A stretch of 64,000 nt of DNA from Streptomyces sp. DvalAA-43 (GCF_900091725.1 NZ_FMBW01000044.1:248001-312000), one strand, 5' to 3'. Positions 26,174 through 33,518 are shown, numbered from the stretch's first letter. Notes: generated from the sequence alone by a model not told the origin. A program made the numbers and translations.

Positions 26174-26608
26174 ATGCCGGACACGATCGCCGTCCTCGGC
26201 CGCCGCATGGCGAAGCTGGAGCGGCGGGTGACCGCGCTGGAGCGCGCCCGCCGCGCCCCGTACCCGGAGTGGAGGGACCTTCCGCTCACCGGGGACACCT
26301 CTGTCCCGGACGAGGAGCAGCCGCCGCAGTTCCGGGCGAACCTGTGGGACACGACGGAGTTCTGCGGCCGGGTCGGGCTTGAAGGCGGCCGGGCCACCGA
26401 CGAACAGCTCGTTGCCTTGCTGCCCGAGGGGTACTGGCCCGAGGCTCCGCGCACGGTCGACGTCGCCTCCGACGCGCGGCGTCCCCTCCAGCTCGACATC
26501 GACGTGAAGGGGATGGTGCGGCTACGTGTCCAGGGCGGGGGCACGGTCCGTGCGACCTGGATCAGCCTCGACAGCACGTCGATCCGTACCGACCGCGACG
26601 ACGCCTGA
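26174..26608 (+). CDS. Small tail protein with coiled-coil start
   Basis: 144 residues. A coiled coil (residues 5-28, AVLGRRMAKLERRVTALERARRAPY) precedes a beta-rich domain (LQLDIDVKGMVRLRVQGGGTVRATWIS). It starts directly on the base after the previous stop, so it is co-translated with the tail-tip gene. Coiled coil plus beta domain at the end of a tail module fits a tail fibre or tip accessory protein. Confidence 0.6.
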   Translation: MPDTIAVLGRRMAKLERRVTALERARRAPYPEWRDLPLTGDTSVPDEEQPPQFRANLWDTTEFCGRVGLEGGRATDEQLVALLPEGYWPEAPRTVDVASDARRPLQLDIDVKGMVRLRVQGGGTVRATWISLDSTSIRTDRDDA

Positions 26609-26613
26609 CCGAG

Positions 26614-26642
26614 CGGCGCACCGGCTGCGGCCCGGTGCGCCG
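26614..26642 (+). terminator. Hairpin at the end of the tail operon
   Basis: CGGCGCACCGG (26,614-26,624) and its exact complement (26,632-26,642) form an 11-bp stem with a 7-base loop, 5 bases after the last tail gene. It separates tail genes from lysis genes. Confidence 0.6.
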
Positions 26643-26756
26643 CCGGTAGCATGACGACCTGGGTGACCCTCCACCCGCTTCGCACTCCCGAGGGACCGGA
26701 CCGCTTCGGCGGCCACGGCCGACTGCCATCCGGCGCAGGGGAGATGGGCGAAGCGC

Positions 26757-27986
26757 GTGTCTACACCGCTGAGCGCGGACAGGTTCCTGTCCGTACTGAA
26801 GGGCGCCGGGCTCGGCGTGGTCGAGCACGGGAAGTGGCGCACCCACAACCGCAACACGCACGGCAACTGGGGCCCCGCGAACGGGATCATGATCCACCAC
26901 ACGGGGCCGTACAGCTCCGAGAAGGACATGGTGGAGCTGTGCCGGACCGGGTATCAGGACTTGCCCGGCCCGCTCTGCCACGGCGTGATCGACCGGTCCG
27001 GCACCATCCACCTCGTCGGATACGGGCGTTGTAACCACGCCGGCATGGGGGACACCGACGTCCTGCTCGCGGTCATCGCGGAGAAGAAGACCCTCCCGCG
27101 CGACAACGAAGCCGATACGGACGGGAATCGCCACTTCTACGGCTTCGAGTGCATCAACACCGGGGGCCAGCCGTGGCCGTCGGCACAGCTGGACGCGATG
27201 GCGCGGGCAGCGGCGGCGATCTGCCGCGCGCACGGCTGGAACCAGCACAGCGTGATCGGCCACAAGGAATGGCAACCCGGAAAGCCGGACCCGGGCGGCA
27301 TCGACATGGACGACTTCCGCGCCCGCGTCGCCCGCCACCTCAAGGACGACGGGAAGCCGAAGCCCGATCCCAAGCCTGACCCGAAGCCGAAGCCGAAGCC
27401 GAAGCCGGACCCCAAGCCTGATCCGAAGCCCAAGCCGACGCCGAAGTACGCGGCGTACCCGGGCAAGGAGTTCTTCCGCGAGGGCCGGTCCTCCCCGGTG
27501 ATCGCCGCGATGGCGAAACGGCTGGTCGCGGAGGGCTGCGACTCCTACGACTCCCCGCCGGGCCAGGTGTGGAACGAGGCGCACCGACGCTCGTACGCCG
27601 CCTACCAGATCAAGCGCGGCCACCACGGCGCCGACGCCGACGGCATCCCCGGCCCCGAGACCTGGGCGGACCTGCGCGTCCCGCACCAGGCCGGGGCTCC
27701 CGAACAGAATCCGACCACCCCGAACCAGGAGCACGACCCCATGCCGCAGGCCCTCGCCGACGTCGCGGAGCGCACCGTCGCCACCTACCTCCAGTCCCTC
27801 CTGGGCCTGATGGCCGCCTCCAGCACGACGGACATGGTGTCCCTCTCGGCGTGGCAGGCCGCAGCGGTCTCCGCGATACCCGCCGCGCTCAGCGCGCTGA
27901 AGTCCACGCTCGGCACGGTCCTCGGCAGGCCCGGCACGGCGTCGTGGCTGACGCTCAACCGCGACCCCGCCACGCCGAAGCACTGA
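26757..27986 (+). CDS. Endolysin: amidase, KPDP linker, PG-binding domain, holin-like C-terminus
   Basis: 409 residues. Residues 40-195 are an N-acetylmuramoyl-L-alanine amidase (Amidase_2): IMIHHTGPYSS, HGVIDRSGTIHLVG, CNHAGMG, HKEWQPGKPDPGGID. His47/48, His94 and His169 are likely zinc ligands. Residues 200-230 are a Lys-Pro-Asp-Pro linker. A putative peptidoglycan-binding domain follows at 234-310 (NEAHRRSYAAYQIKRGHHGADADGIPGPETW). The last 81 residues look like an r1t-type holin with two hydrophobic segments. GTG 26,757 is used; no strong ribosome site is near it. The in-frame holin is unusual and may have its own start. Confidence 0.85.
   Translation: MSTPLSADRFLSVLKGAGLGVVEHGKWRTHNRNTHGNWGPANGIMIHHTGPYSSEKDMVELCRTGYQDLPGPLCHGVIDRSGTIHLVGYGRCNHAGMGDTDVLLAVIAEKKTLPRDNEADTDGNRHFYGFECINTGGQPWPSAQLDAMARAAAAICRAHGWNQHSVIGHKEWQPGKPDPGGIDMDDFRARVARHLKDDGKPKPDPKPDPKPKPKPKPDPKPDPKPKPTPKYAAYPGKEFFREGRSSPVIAAMAKRLVAEGCDSYDSPPGQVWNEAHRRSYAAYQIKRGHHGADADGIPGPETWADLRVPHQAGAPEQNPTTPNQEHDPMPQALADVAERTVATYLQSLLGLMAASSTTDMVSLSAWQAAAVSAIPAALSALKSTLGTVLGRPGTASWLTLNRDPATPKH
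27741..27986 (+). CDS. Putative nested holin (r1t-type) translated from an internal start
   Basis: 81 residues sharing frame and stop with the endolysin. ATG 27,741 has AGGAG at 27,727-27,731. The product begins MPQALADVAERTVATYLQSL and has two hydrophobic segments, TVATYLQSLLGLMAAS and AAAVSAIPAALSALKSTLG, ending GRPGTASWL. These are standard in r1t holins of actinophages, which are normally separate genes after the endolysin. Either the holin is fused to the endolysin or it is made from this internal start. Confidence 0.6.
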   Translation: MPQALADVAERTVATYLQSLLGLMAASSTTDMVSLSAWQAAAVSAIPAALSALKSTLGTVLGRPGTASWLTLNRDPATPKH

Positions 27987-28014
27987 CGCCCCGGTGAGCA
28001 GAGAGGAGGACCTC

Positions 28015-28260
28015 GTGCCCGAGGGACAAGTCGCTCTCGCCCTGGCCGAACTCCGTTCGGCGCTGGAGGTCGGCTTCGCGCGGATGGACGGCCAGCTCGC
28101 GCTCCTCGTCCAGAGAAGTGACCAGACCGACAAGGCTCTGGAGGAGCTGGAGGCGCGGGTCGCGGCGCTGGAGAAGACCAGGTGGCCGCTGCCGACCGTC
28201 GCCGTCCTGGCGAGCATCACGGCGGTGGTGCTCACCGTCGTCAGCCTGATCCGTACGTGA
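28015..28260 (+). CDS. Small coiled-coil protein with C-terminal membrane helix (lysis-associated)
   Basis: 81 residues. GTG 28,015 is preferred over 27,994 because AGAGGAGGA at 28,002-28,010 fits it. An amphipathic coiled coil (LAELRSALEVGFARMDGQLALL, TDKALEELEARVAALEK) leads to a single C-terminal membrane helix (PLPTVAVLASITAVVLTVVSLI). It is next to the endolysin/holin region, so a holin partner or antiholin is likely. Confidence 0.6.
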   Translation: MPEGQVALALAELRSALEVGFARMDGQLALLVQRSDQTDKALEELEARVAALEKTRWPLPTVAVLASITAVVLTVVSLIRT

Positions 28261-28284
28261 TCCGACGGATCGGTTGTCCAGAGC

Positions 28285-28299
28285 CCGTGTCCGACACGG
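28285..28299. promoter_or_regulatory. Palindrome before the recombinase-like gene
   Basis: CCGTGTC-C-GACACGG is a perfect palindrome with 7-base arms. It ends 4 bases before TAGGGT (28,304-28,309), a possible -10 box, so it may be an operator. There is no good -35. Confidence 0.4.
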
Positions 28300-28342
28300 T
28301 TCGTAGGGTGAGGCGAACTGTTTCTGCGGCCTGGGGGTCTTG

Positions 28343-28789
28343 ATGGATACGACGTACCTGCACGTCTCCGACTTGGAGGTGGACACCGCGCTGGCGGACT
28401 CGACGGTCTCGCTCGCCATCCGCGCGGTGTGGCAGCTTCTGTGGGAGTCGGAAGTCCGACCCGACGAGGTCCTGGCACTCGACGTGCCGGACGCCGAGCT
28501 GGACGACCGGCTCATCGTCATCCGGCACTCGACGGAAGGCGACCTCTTCGAGACCGGGATCACCGCGGCGGCAGCCGGCGTGCTGCGCGAGCTGATCGGG
28601 ACGCGCACCGAGGGGCCCCTGTTCACCGTGCAGGGTCACCGGCTGACCAGGGCCGAGGTGGCGGAGGCGTACCGTGCGGCCACCGGCGGGCGCACCCTCC
28701 ACGCTCTGCGGTTCACCCGACAGCTCAAGGAGCGGGACCGAGCCCGGCGCAGCACCACCGCCAGGCAGACGGAGGAGAAGACCGCGTAG
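28343..28789 (+). CDS. Truncated tyrosine-recombinase-like protein without the catalytic Tyr
   Basis: 148 residues. It reads like the middle of an XerD-type catalytic domain: VWQLLWESEVRPDEVLALDV (Arg39 in the first catalytic-Arg place), GPLFTVQGHRLTRAEVAEAYRAA, and LHALRFTRQLKE (His120-x-x-Arg123, second Arg place). The protein then ends in a basic tail, with no downstream His/Trp or tyrosine nucleophile. There is no N-terminal arm-binding or core-binding domain. So it cannot be a complete integrase. It may be a DNA-binding relic or a regulator. The alignment is by eye. Confidence 0.55.
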   Translation: MDTTYLHVSDLEVDTALADSTVSLAIRAVWQLLWESEVRPDEVLALDVPDAELDDRLIVIRHSTEGDLFETGITAAAAGVLRELIGTRTEGPLFTVQGHRLTRAEVAEAYRAATGGRTLHALRFTRQLKERDRARRSTTARQTEEKTA

Positions 28790-28804
28790 TGCGCGGCAAC
28801 GCAC

Positions 28805-28830
28805 ACGGCCCCCGCCGAAGCGGGGGCCGT
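28805..28830 (+). terminator. Perfect 11-bp hairpin with CGAA loop
   Basis: ACGGCCCCCGC (28,805-28,815) pairs with its exact complement at 28,820-28,830. A Shine-Dalgarno-like CTCTTGGAAA (28,836-28,845) follows, one base different from the early-region consensus, but no start codon is near. Confidence 0.75.
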
Positions 28831-28943
28831 TGGTCCTCTTGGAAAGACCGCGGCCACCATAGCAGCGACCGCCGCCCCGCACGCGGGCGCCCACGTACGG
28901 CTACGCTTCCCCCGGCATCCAGGACGGCACAGCGGAGGACGGG

Positions 28944-29516
28944 ATGAGTCGGCGCAAGCCGTATCTGGTCGGGCACCAGGAGTTCGCCAGGCTGTACCGC
29001 GTCGATCCGAAGCAGGTCGCGCAGTGGCTCTCCCCGAGCCGCGGCAGCGTGCTCGACCCGTCGACCGCCGTCGTCATCAGCGGCGTACGGTACTGGCCGC
29101 TCGGGTTCGCGGCCGGCTGGGGTGCGACGACCGCACGCTTCCGACAGGTCGATCACGACGCGAAGGCGCGGATCATCGCGGAGCAGGGCGAAGGGTGGGA
29201 GCCGCGCACCGCCGCCGAGCTGCCGCCGATCGTCGGCCAGCACGAGATCATCCAGATCTTCGGCCTGCCCGCGCAGGGGACTCTGGCCACGACGATCGGG
29301 AGCGGGCGCTTCCCCGAGCACGACTGGCTGCTGTCCGGTTCGATGCTCTGGATGCTGGACACCGTCCTCGACGCCGCCCAGATGCTGCGCGAGACCGCGC
29401 GGAGCCTGCCGTGGGACGTGAACGAGGCCGTGGTCACCGCCCTGCGCAATGGCACCTACGACGGTCCGGGCAGCCAGGTTCTCACCCGCGGCCGCCACGC
29501 CCGGAAGGGCTCCTGA
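28944..29516 (+). CDS. Putative DNA-binding phage protein
   Basis: 190 residues. Two segments resemble helix-turn-helix starts: EFARLYRVDPKQVAQWLS (residues about 12-30) and GQHEIIQIFGLPAQGTLATTI (about 98-118). The latter is followed by FPEHDWLLSGSMLWMLDTV, a layout like excisionase/MerR-type winged helices. No catalytic motif. ATG 28,944 has GGAGG at 28,934-28,938. It lies at the border of lysis and early genes, so a regulatory role is plausible. Confidence 0.55.
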   Translation: MSRRKPYLVGHQEFARLYRVDPKQVAQWLSPSRGSVLDPSTAVVISGVRYWPLGFAAGWGATTARFRQVDHDAKARIIAEQGEGWEPRTAAELPPIVGQHEIIQIFGLPAQGTLATTIGSGRFPEHDWLLSGSMLWMLDTVLDAAQMLRETARSLPWDVNEAVVTALRNGTYDGPGSQVLTRGRHARKGS

Positions 29517-29547
29517 CCTGCGCAAACACTGTACTTTGTCCCGAATT

Positions 29548-29563
29548 GCCAATAAGATATATG
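29548..29563 (+). promoter_or_regulatory. Early promoter-like element, copy 1
   Basis: GCCAATAAGATATATG, one of three copies of consensus GCCAWTAAGATATAWG. TAAGAT (29,553-29,558) would be the -10 box. The -35 region (GTACTT, 16 bases upstream) is poor, so this copy may be weak or activator dependent. The next gene starts at 29,603. Confidence 0.6.
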
Positions 29564-29602
29564 TAATCCCCATCACGGGGCGGCAGTTTGAAGGAGGCAG
29601 TA

Positions 29603-29806
29603 GTGCAGTTCATCGTGACGCCCGGCGGCGACGAGATTGCGATCATGAAGGCGAGTGAGGTCCTGGTCCTGGAAGGCGCCCTCGTGCTGTACGTCGCGAA
29701 GAATCCGGACTCCAACCTTGCGGTCCGGTCGCTGCGTGAGATCTCGACGGCCAACGAGTCCCGCGAGGCTCGCATGGAGGCGGAGGCTGAGCGGGCCTGC
29801 GCCTGA
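29603..29806 (+). CDS. Small early protein, unknown
   Basis: 67 residues from GTG 29,603, chosen because AAGGAGG lies at 29,591-29,597; a TTG at 29,588 is in frame but has no site. The product (VTPGGDEIAIMKASEVLVLEGALVLYV, then an acidic-basic helix ending EAEAERACA) is not recognised. It lies right behind promoter element copy 1, so it is probably one of the first genes expressed. Confidence 0.6.
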   Translation: MQFIVTPGGDEIAIMKASEVLVLEGALVLYVAKNPDSNLAVRSLREISTANESREARMEAEAERACA

Positions 29807-29872
29807 ACGGAGTTGAGGGCGTGAAGTCGCGCTCAGTCTCGGCGGGGTTGATCATCTGATCGCCAGCCCGCA

Positions 29873-29886
29873 AGATAGGTGACATT
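29873..29886 (+). promoter_or_regulatory. AGATAGGTGACATT element, copy 1
   Basis: One of three intergenic copies of TAGRTGACATT. It sits 31 bases before the gene at 29,917 and shortly before the RecT operon. Identical over 14 bases to the copy at 33,862-33,875. Could be a promoter box or a repressor site. Confidence 0.5.
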
Positions 29887-29916
29887 CTTGAAGTCGGTCA
29901 CCATCAGGGGGTTGGC

Positions 29917-30261
29917 GTGGCATCCGTCCAAGACGAGCTTCCGGGTCTGGTCATCCACACCGTGCGGCAGCCGGAAGGCCAGCCCGCCTCGATACAGGCC
30001 CAGTTCGAGACGTTCCACCAGCTCAACCCCTGGGTTCTCCGGGCCCTGGAGACCCTGACCGCCGACTACCTCAAGCGCGGTGCACGCCGCGTCGGCATCG
30101 GGATGCTCTTCGAGGTCCTGCGCTGGCGCTACGTCACGGCGACCGAGGGCGACGAGTTCCGCCTCAACAACAACTACCGCAGCCGGTACGTCCGGCTGCT
30201 CATCGAGCGCCACCCCGAGTGGGCTCGCGCATTCGAGGTCCGCAGCCTGCGGACCGACTGA
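29917..30261 (+). CDS. Conserved small phage protein
   Basis: 114 residues from GTG 29,917 (AGGGGG at 29,906-29,911). It contains IQAQFETFHQLNPWVLRALETLTADYLKRGARRVGIGMLFEVLRW and ends LNNNYRSRYVRLLIERHPEWARAFEVR. I recognise this as a widespread phage family of unknown function, usually near recombination genes, as here before RecT. No catalytic residues can be named. Confidence 0.75.
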   Translation: MASVQDELPGLVIHTVRQPEGQPASIQAQFETFHQLNPWVLRALETLTADYLKRGARRVGIGMLFEVLRWRYVTATEGDEFRLNNNYRSRYVRLLIERHPEWARAFEVRSLRTD

Positions 30262-30276
30262 CCTCTTGGAGAAGAC

Positions 30277-31260
30277 GTGACCGACGAACCACCTGCCGAG
30301 CCCGCCGCCGTGGAGGGCACGGTGGTCGACAAGGCCCCGGCCGCCAGCACGGTTGTCCGGCCCAGCGCCATCGTCCTGCGCGCCGACCAGGACGAGTTCG
30401 ACCACAAGCAGCTCTCGACGCTGGCCCTGATCAGCCCCGGCCTGGCCGCCGCCCCGCGCGGCCACCTGGCAATGTTCTTCCACTACTGCGTGCGGACCGG
30501 CCTCGACCCGTTCGCGCGGCAGATCTACATGATCGGCCGTACCAACTGGAAGGCGGCCGACAACCCCGACGAGCCCGAGAAGACCTGGACCATCCAGACC
30601 GGCATCGACGGCTTCCGTACCGTCGCCCACCGGGCGGCGGCGAAAGCCGGAGAGTCCATCTCCTACGAGGACACCGTCTACTACGACTCCGAGGGCAACG
30701 CCCACGACGTCTGGCTGTCCAAGGCGTACCCGTCGGCGGTCAAGGTCACCGTGCTCCGGGGAACCAGCCGGTTCCCCATGATCGCCCGGTGGGACGAGTT
30801 CGCGCCGACGTACTACGACCGCAAGCAGGGCGCGTACGTCGTCGCGAAGATGTGGCAGCAGATGCCTGCCCACATGCTGCGTAAGTGCGCCGAGGCCGGC
30901 TCGCTGCGCATGGCGGCCCCGCAGGACCTGTCCGGCGTGTACGTGGACGAGGAGATGGAGCGGGCCGACGCCGAAGCCGTCGTGCGCGAGGCGGAAGAGG
31001 CGACGCGGCGGCTGCGCGCCGCCGCAGGGCTGGAAGCGGGCGACGACTCGGGCGACGGCGCGAAGGCCGAGACCGCGAAGGCTCCGGCCGCAGGCGACGA
31101 GGACGCGGATACGCCGAAGCCCCCGGCGCGCAAGCGGGCGCGCTCCGAGAAGAAGCCGAACCCTCCGGCAGAGCCGGACGTCGGCGACTCCGACGAGGCT
31201 CCGGCTCCGGCGAAGCGGAAGCCGCGCAAGAAGGCCGAGCCCGGCCGCGCCGCCTCCTGA
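30277..31260 (+). CDS. recT: RecT-family single-strand annealing protein
   Basis: 327 residues. The core, residues 40-230, fits RecT/Bet: AAAPRGHLAMFFHYCVRTGLDPFARQIYMIG, TWTIQTGIDGFRTVAHRAA, WQQMPAHMLRKCAEAGSLRMAAP. It pairs with the nuclease encoded next to form a double-strand break repair or replication-recombination set. The C-terminal 100 residues are low complexity, rich in Ala, Lys, Pro and Glu, and end in basic repeats. GTG 30,277 stands 4 bases after the shared CTCTTGGAGA. Confidence 0.92.
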   Translation: MTDEPPAEPAAVEGTVVDKAPAASTVVRPSAIVLRADQDEFDHKQLSTLALISPGLAAAPRGHLAMFFHYCVRTGLDPFARQIYMIGRTNWKAADNPDEPEKTWTIQTGIDGFRTVAHRAAAKAGESISYEDTVYYDSEGNAHDVWLSKAYPSAVKVTVLRGTSRFPMIARWDEFAPTYYDRKQGAYVVAKMWQQMPAHMLRKCAEAGSLRMAAPQDLSGVYVDEEMERADAEAVVREAEEATRRLRAAAGLEAGDDSGDGAKAETAKAPAAGDEDADTPKPPARKRARSEKKPNPPAEPDVGDSDEAPAPAKRKPRKKAEPGRAAS

Positions 31261-31272
31261 CCTGACGACACC

Positions 31273-31300
31273 GGGTGCCGCCCGTCGTCGGGCGGCACCC
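31273..31300 (+). terminator. Perfect 12-bp intergenic hairpin
   Basis: GGGTGCCGCCCG (31,273-31,284), loop TCGT, exact complement (31,289-31,300). CTCTTGGAGA follows at 31,306-31,315. One of the hairpin/ribosome-site cassettes of the early region. Confidence 0.7.
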
Positions 31301-31320
31301 CCATCCTCTTGGAGAACACC

Positions 31321-32463
31321 ATGACCACCCTGGCCATCGCGCCGGAGCGGCCGGTCAGCCTGTGGCCCGCCGCGCACGCGGCGGACTCGCGCCGTCCACG
31401 CTCTCAGCAGACCAAGCTCGGCGCCAGCGACACCGTGTGCGCCCGCCGGGCCGGATACCTCCTGCACGGCCGCACTCCCACCGACGTCGGCGAGAAGCGC
31501 AAGGCGATCCTCGGGACCTGGCTGCACGCCGGGATACTCGAGGCCGCCCGCGAGGAGTACGGATGGCTCGTCGAACGCCGCGTCGAGGACAAGACCGTCC
31601 GGGGTCACATCGACGCCGTCCAGCTCGACGCCACGACCGCGGCCCGGCTCCCGAAGCGGCTGCGCCCCGTGCTCCCGGCCGAGGAGACGACCGTCGAGGA
31701 CGTGAAGACCAAGAGCACCTACCAATGGGACAACGTCCTGCGGTACGGCGCGAGCGAGGCCGAGCTGCGGCAGGTGTACCTGTACGCCGACCTGCTCGGC
31801 AGCGAGGGCTTCGCCAGCGTCCGGGGACAGCGCCAGCTCGCCTACCTCGGGCCCCTGCCCGTGGCGCGCATCCGGTTCCGGTTCATCAACCGCGACAACG
31901 GCGACGACTACGTCCAGGAGATCGCCTACGACGCCGACCGTGCACGCCGAGCCCGCTGGTGGGTCCAGCAGGTGCGCTCCGCCGATTCCCCGGAGGAGCT
32001 GCCGCGCACGTTCCAGGGGCCGGGCATCTCCGCGATCTGCGATCACTGCCCGTTCCGCACCGCGTGCTGGGGGCCGCTCGTCGCCGGGCGCTCGCCGCAG
32101 AGCCAGCTCATCCACGACGACGCCGAGCGCGCCGAGGCGCTGGCCGAGTACGCCGAGGTCTCCGAGCAGATCAAGCCGCTCAAGGAGAAGCAGAAGTTCC
32201 TGCGCGCCAAGCTCGACGGCTCCGAGCCGGGCGTCTACGGCGACAACGCGTTGAAGTGGAGCGGCGGCAACCCGACCAAGGTCGATGACGTCGAGGCGAT
32301 GGTCTCGCTGTACCGCCGTGCCGGACTGGAGGTCCCGATGGCGCCGGACGTGACGGCCATGAAGGCGACGCTCAAGGAAGTCGGCGTCCCCGTGCCGACA
32401 CGCCTCGACCACGACCGGCGAACCGCGGTGAGCATCAACGTCACCGCCAGCAAGAAGTCCTGA
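31321..32463 (+). CDS. PD-(D/E)XK nuclease with four-cysteine Fe-S site (Cas4/AddB-like)
   Basis: 380 residues. Motifs by eye: GTWLHAG (His69), VRGHIDAVQLD (Asp98), TTVEDVKTKS (Glu/Asp126-127 and Lys129), and Q151xxxY. Cys40 with Cys240, Cys243 and Cys249 (CDHCPFRTAC) are placed as in the Fe-S nucleases Cas4 and AddB. It should resect DNA ends for the neighbouring RecT protein. ATG 31,321 stands 5 bases after CTCTTGGAGA. A helical linker near residue 275 (EVSEQIKPLKEKQKFLRAKL) precedes a C-terminal domain. Confidence 0.88.
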   Translation: MTTLAIAPERPVSLWPAAHAADSRRPRSQQTKLGASDTVCARRAGYLLHGRTPTDVGEKRKAILGTWLHAGILEAAREEYGWLVERRVEDKTVRGHIDAVQLDATTAARLPKRLRPVLPAEETTVEDVKTKSTYQWDNVLRYGASEAELRQVYLYADLLGSEGFASVRGQRQLAYLGPLPVARIRFRFINRDNGDDYVQEIAYDADRARRARWWVQQVRSADSPEELPRTFQGPGISAICDHCPFRTACWGPLVAGRSPQSQLIHDDAERAEALAEYAEVSEQIKPLKEKQKFLRAKLDGSEPGVYGDNALKWSGGNPTKVDDVEAMVSLYRRAGLEVPMAPDVTAMKATLKEVGVPVPTRLDHDRRTAVSINVTASKKS

Positions 32464-32473
32464 GACGCCAGTC

Positions 32474-32507
32474 GGCGTGGGCGGGACCGCCGTGTCCCGC
32501 CCACGCC
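32474..32507 (+). terminator. Perfect 14-bp intergenic hairpin
   Basis: GGCGTGGGCGGGAC (32,474-32,487) and its exact complement (32,494-32,507), loop of 6. It lies between the nuclease and initiator genes. Confidence 0.7.
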
Positions 32508-32547
32508 TCCAGACGGCACGAGCAGGACGCGACACGGAGAGGTGCCG

Positions 32548-33459
32548 GTGAGCATCCAACTGATGGTTGTGGCCGCCTACCTGCCGAAGGAGGTGATCAA
32601 CCAGACGCAGAAGGCGGTCCTGATGAAGATCGCGGACTCAGCCGACGACCAGACCCGGCTCGCTCGGCCGGGTCTGGAGCGGATGATGGCCTGGGCCGGC
32701 GTCGGGGAGAAGACCGTCGTCACGGTGGTCACGCAGCTCGTCGGCCTCGGCCTGGTCGAGCGGGTCACGGTCGGCCGGGTCGGCCTGCGTGCCGAGTACA
32801 GGGTCTTCCCGTACGGCGTGCCGCCCATCCCGTCCACGGAGGAGCTGATCGAGCGTCGGCGTGCGCAGCAGCGTGCTCCGAAGAACCCTCGACTGGCGAG
32901 GAAGGCCCCGCGCCGAAAGCCGTCGGCGGCTGCCCGTACACAGCAGGACGTCGCCGCGCGGGAAGAGGCGCGGGCCGCTGCCGAGGCCGCTGTCGAACCA
33001 GGGTTGCCCCAGGGGAACCCTGAATCGGGTCAGGGCAGGGTTGCCGTGGGGGAACCCAGTGGGTTGCCGCAGGGAAACCGGGCGGGTTCCCCTGGGGAAA
33101 CCCCTTCTCTTCCACCTTCTTCCTCTTCTCTTCCTAACCCCCCTACCCCCACGGCTGACGCCGCAGGGGAGCCGGGGGCGGGGCAGAGAGCGCAGCAGCG
33201 GACCGGCTGCCCGAAGCACGAGCAGCCGGTGGCGAACTGCCGGGGCTGCGGCACCAACCCGCGTGCCGGGCGCGAGGAGGCACGGCGTGAGGAAGCAGAC
33301 CGGACCCATCGCGGGCAGCAGGAGTGGCTACGGGAGTTCTTCGCCGAGCAGGAGCGCCGGGTGGCCGGGACAGACCCCGCAGCCGTGGAGGAGGCCCGCC
33401 AGCGGGTGCGCGCACTCAGCCGGATGGGGCGCGAGAAGTTCCACAACTCCCGCAGATAG
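32548..33459 (+). CDS. Replication initiator-like protein (lambda O-like) carrying iterons
   Basis: 303 residues from GTG 32,548 (GGAGAGG at 32,536-32,542). Residues 10-95 are a winged helix: KAVLMKIADSADDQTRLARPGLERMMAWAGVGEKTVVTVVTQLVGLGLVERVT, the layout of phage replication-initiator DNA-binding domains. The middle, about residues 150-205, is low complexity with repeated GLPQGN, encoded by four DNA repeats (33,001-33,103). A Cys/His cluster follows at about 214-232 (CPKHEQPVANCRGCGTNP), then a long helix. Position next to recombination genes and the internal iterons support a role in starting replication. Confidence 0.65.
   Translation: MSIQLMVVAAYLPKEVINQTQKAVLMKIADSADDQTRLARPGLERMMAWAGVGEKTVVTVVTQLVGLGLVERVTVGRVGLRAEYRVFPYGVPPIPSTEELIERRRAQQRAPKNPRLARKAPRRKPSAAARTQQDVAAREEARAAAEAAVEPGLPQGNPESGQGRVAVGEPSGLPQGNRAGSPGETPSLPPSSSSLPNPPTPTADAAGEPGAGQRAQQRTGCPKHEQPVANCRGCGTNPRAGREEARREEADRTHRGQQEWLREFFAEQERRVAGTDPAAVEEARQRVRALSRMGREKFHNSRR
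33001..33103 (+). repeat. Four 20-bp iterons inside the initiator gene, probable origin of replication
   Basis: Copies at 33,001-33,020, 33,038-33,057, 33,061-33,080 and 33,084-33,103. Copy 1 is GGGTTGCCCCAGGGGAACCC; the others differ at a few places. Each has GGGTT and AACCC (AACCG in copy 3; an extra A in copy 4) as near-palindromic ends. Spacing is 37, 23 and 23 bases. A pyrimidine-rich, lower-GC strand (33,104-33,150) follows directly. Iterons within the initiator gene followed by a skewed tract is the lambda O/ori plan. Confidence 0.65.
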
Positions 33460-33485
33460 CAGGGGCGTTCGCAAGATCACCAACA

Positions 33486-33518
33486 TTGACGCCCCGGTGT
33501 ACGCCATTAAGATATAAG
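33486..33518 (+). promoter_or_regulatory. Early promoter, element copy 2
   Basis: TTGACG (33,486-33,491), 16-base spacer, TAAGAT (33,508-33,513), within the shared GCCATTAAGATATAAG (33,503-33,518). This is the best -35/-10 pair of the three copies. Expected transcription start is about 33,520. Confidence 0.7.

Noticed and set aside
27358..27445. DNA tandem repeat as a mobile or regulatory repeat
   Set aside because: It only encodes the Lys-Pro-Asp-Pro linker of the endolysin.
29833..32559. 908-codon minus-strand open frame across recT and nuclease genes
   Set aside because: It runs antisense to two clearly recognised genes, and the composition is typical of an antisense frame in high-GC DNA.
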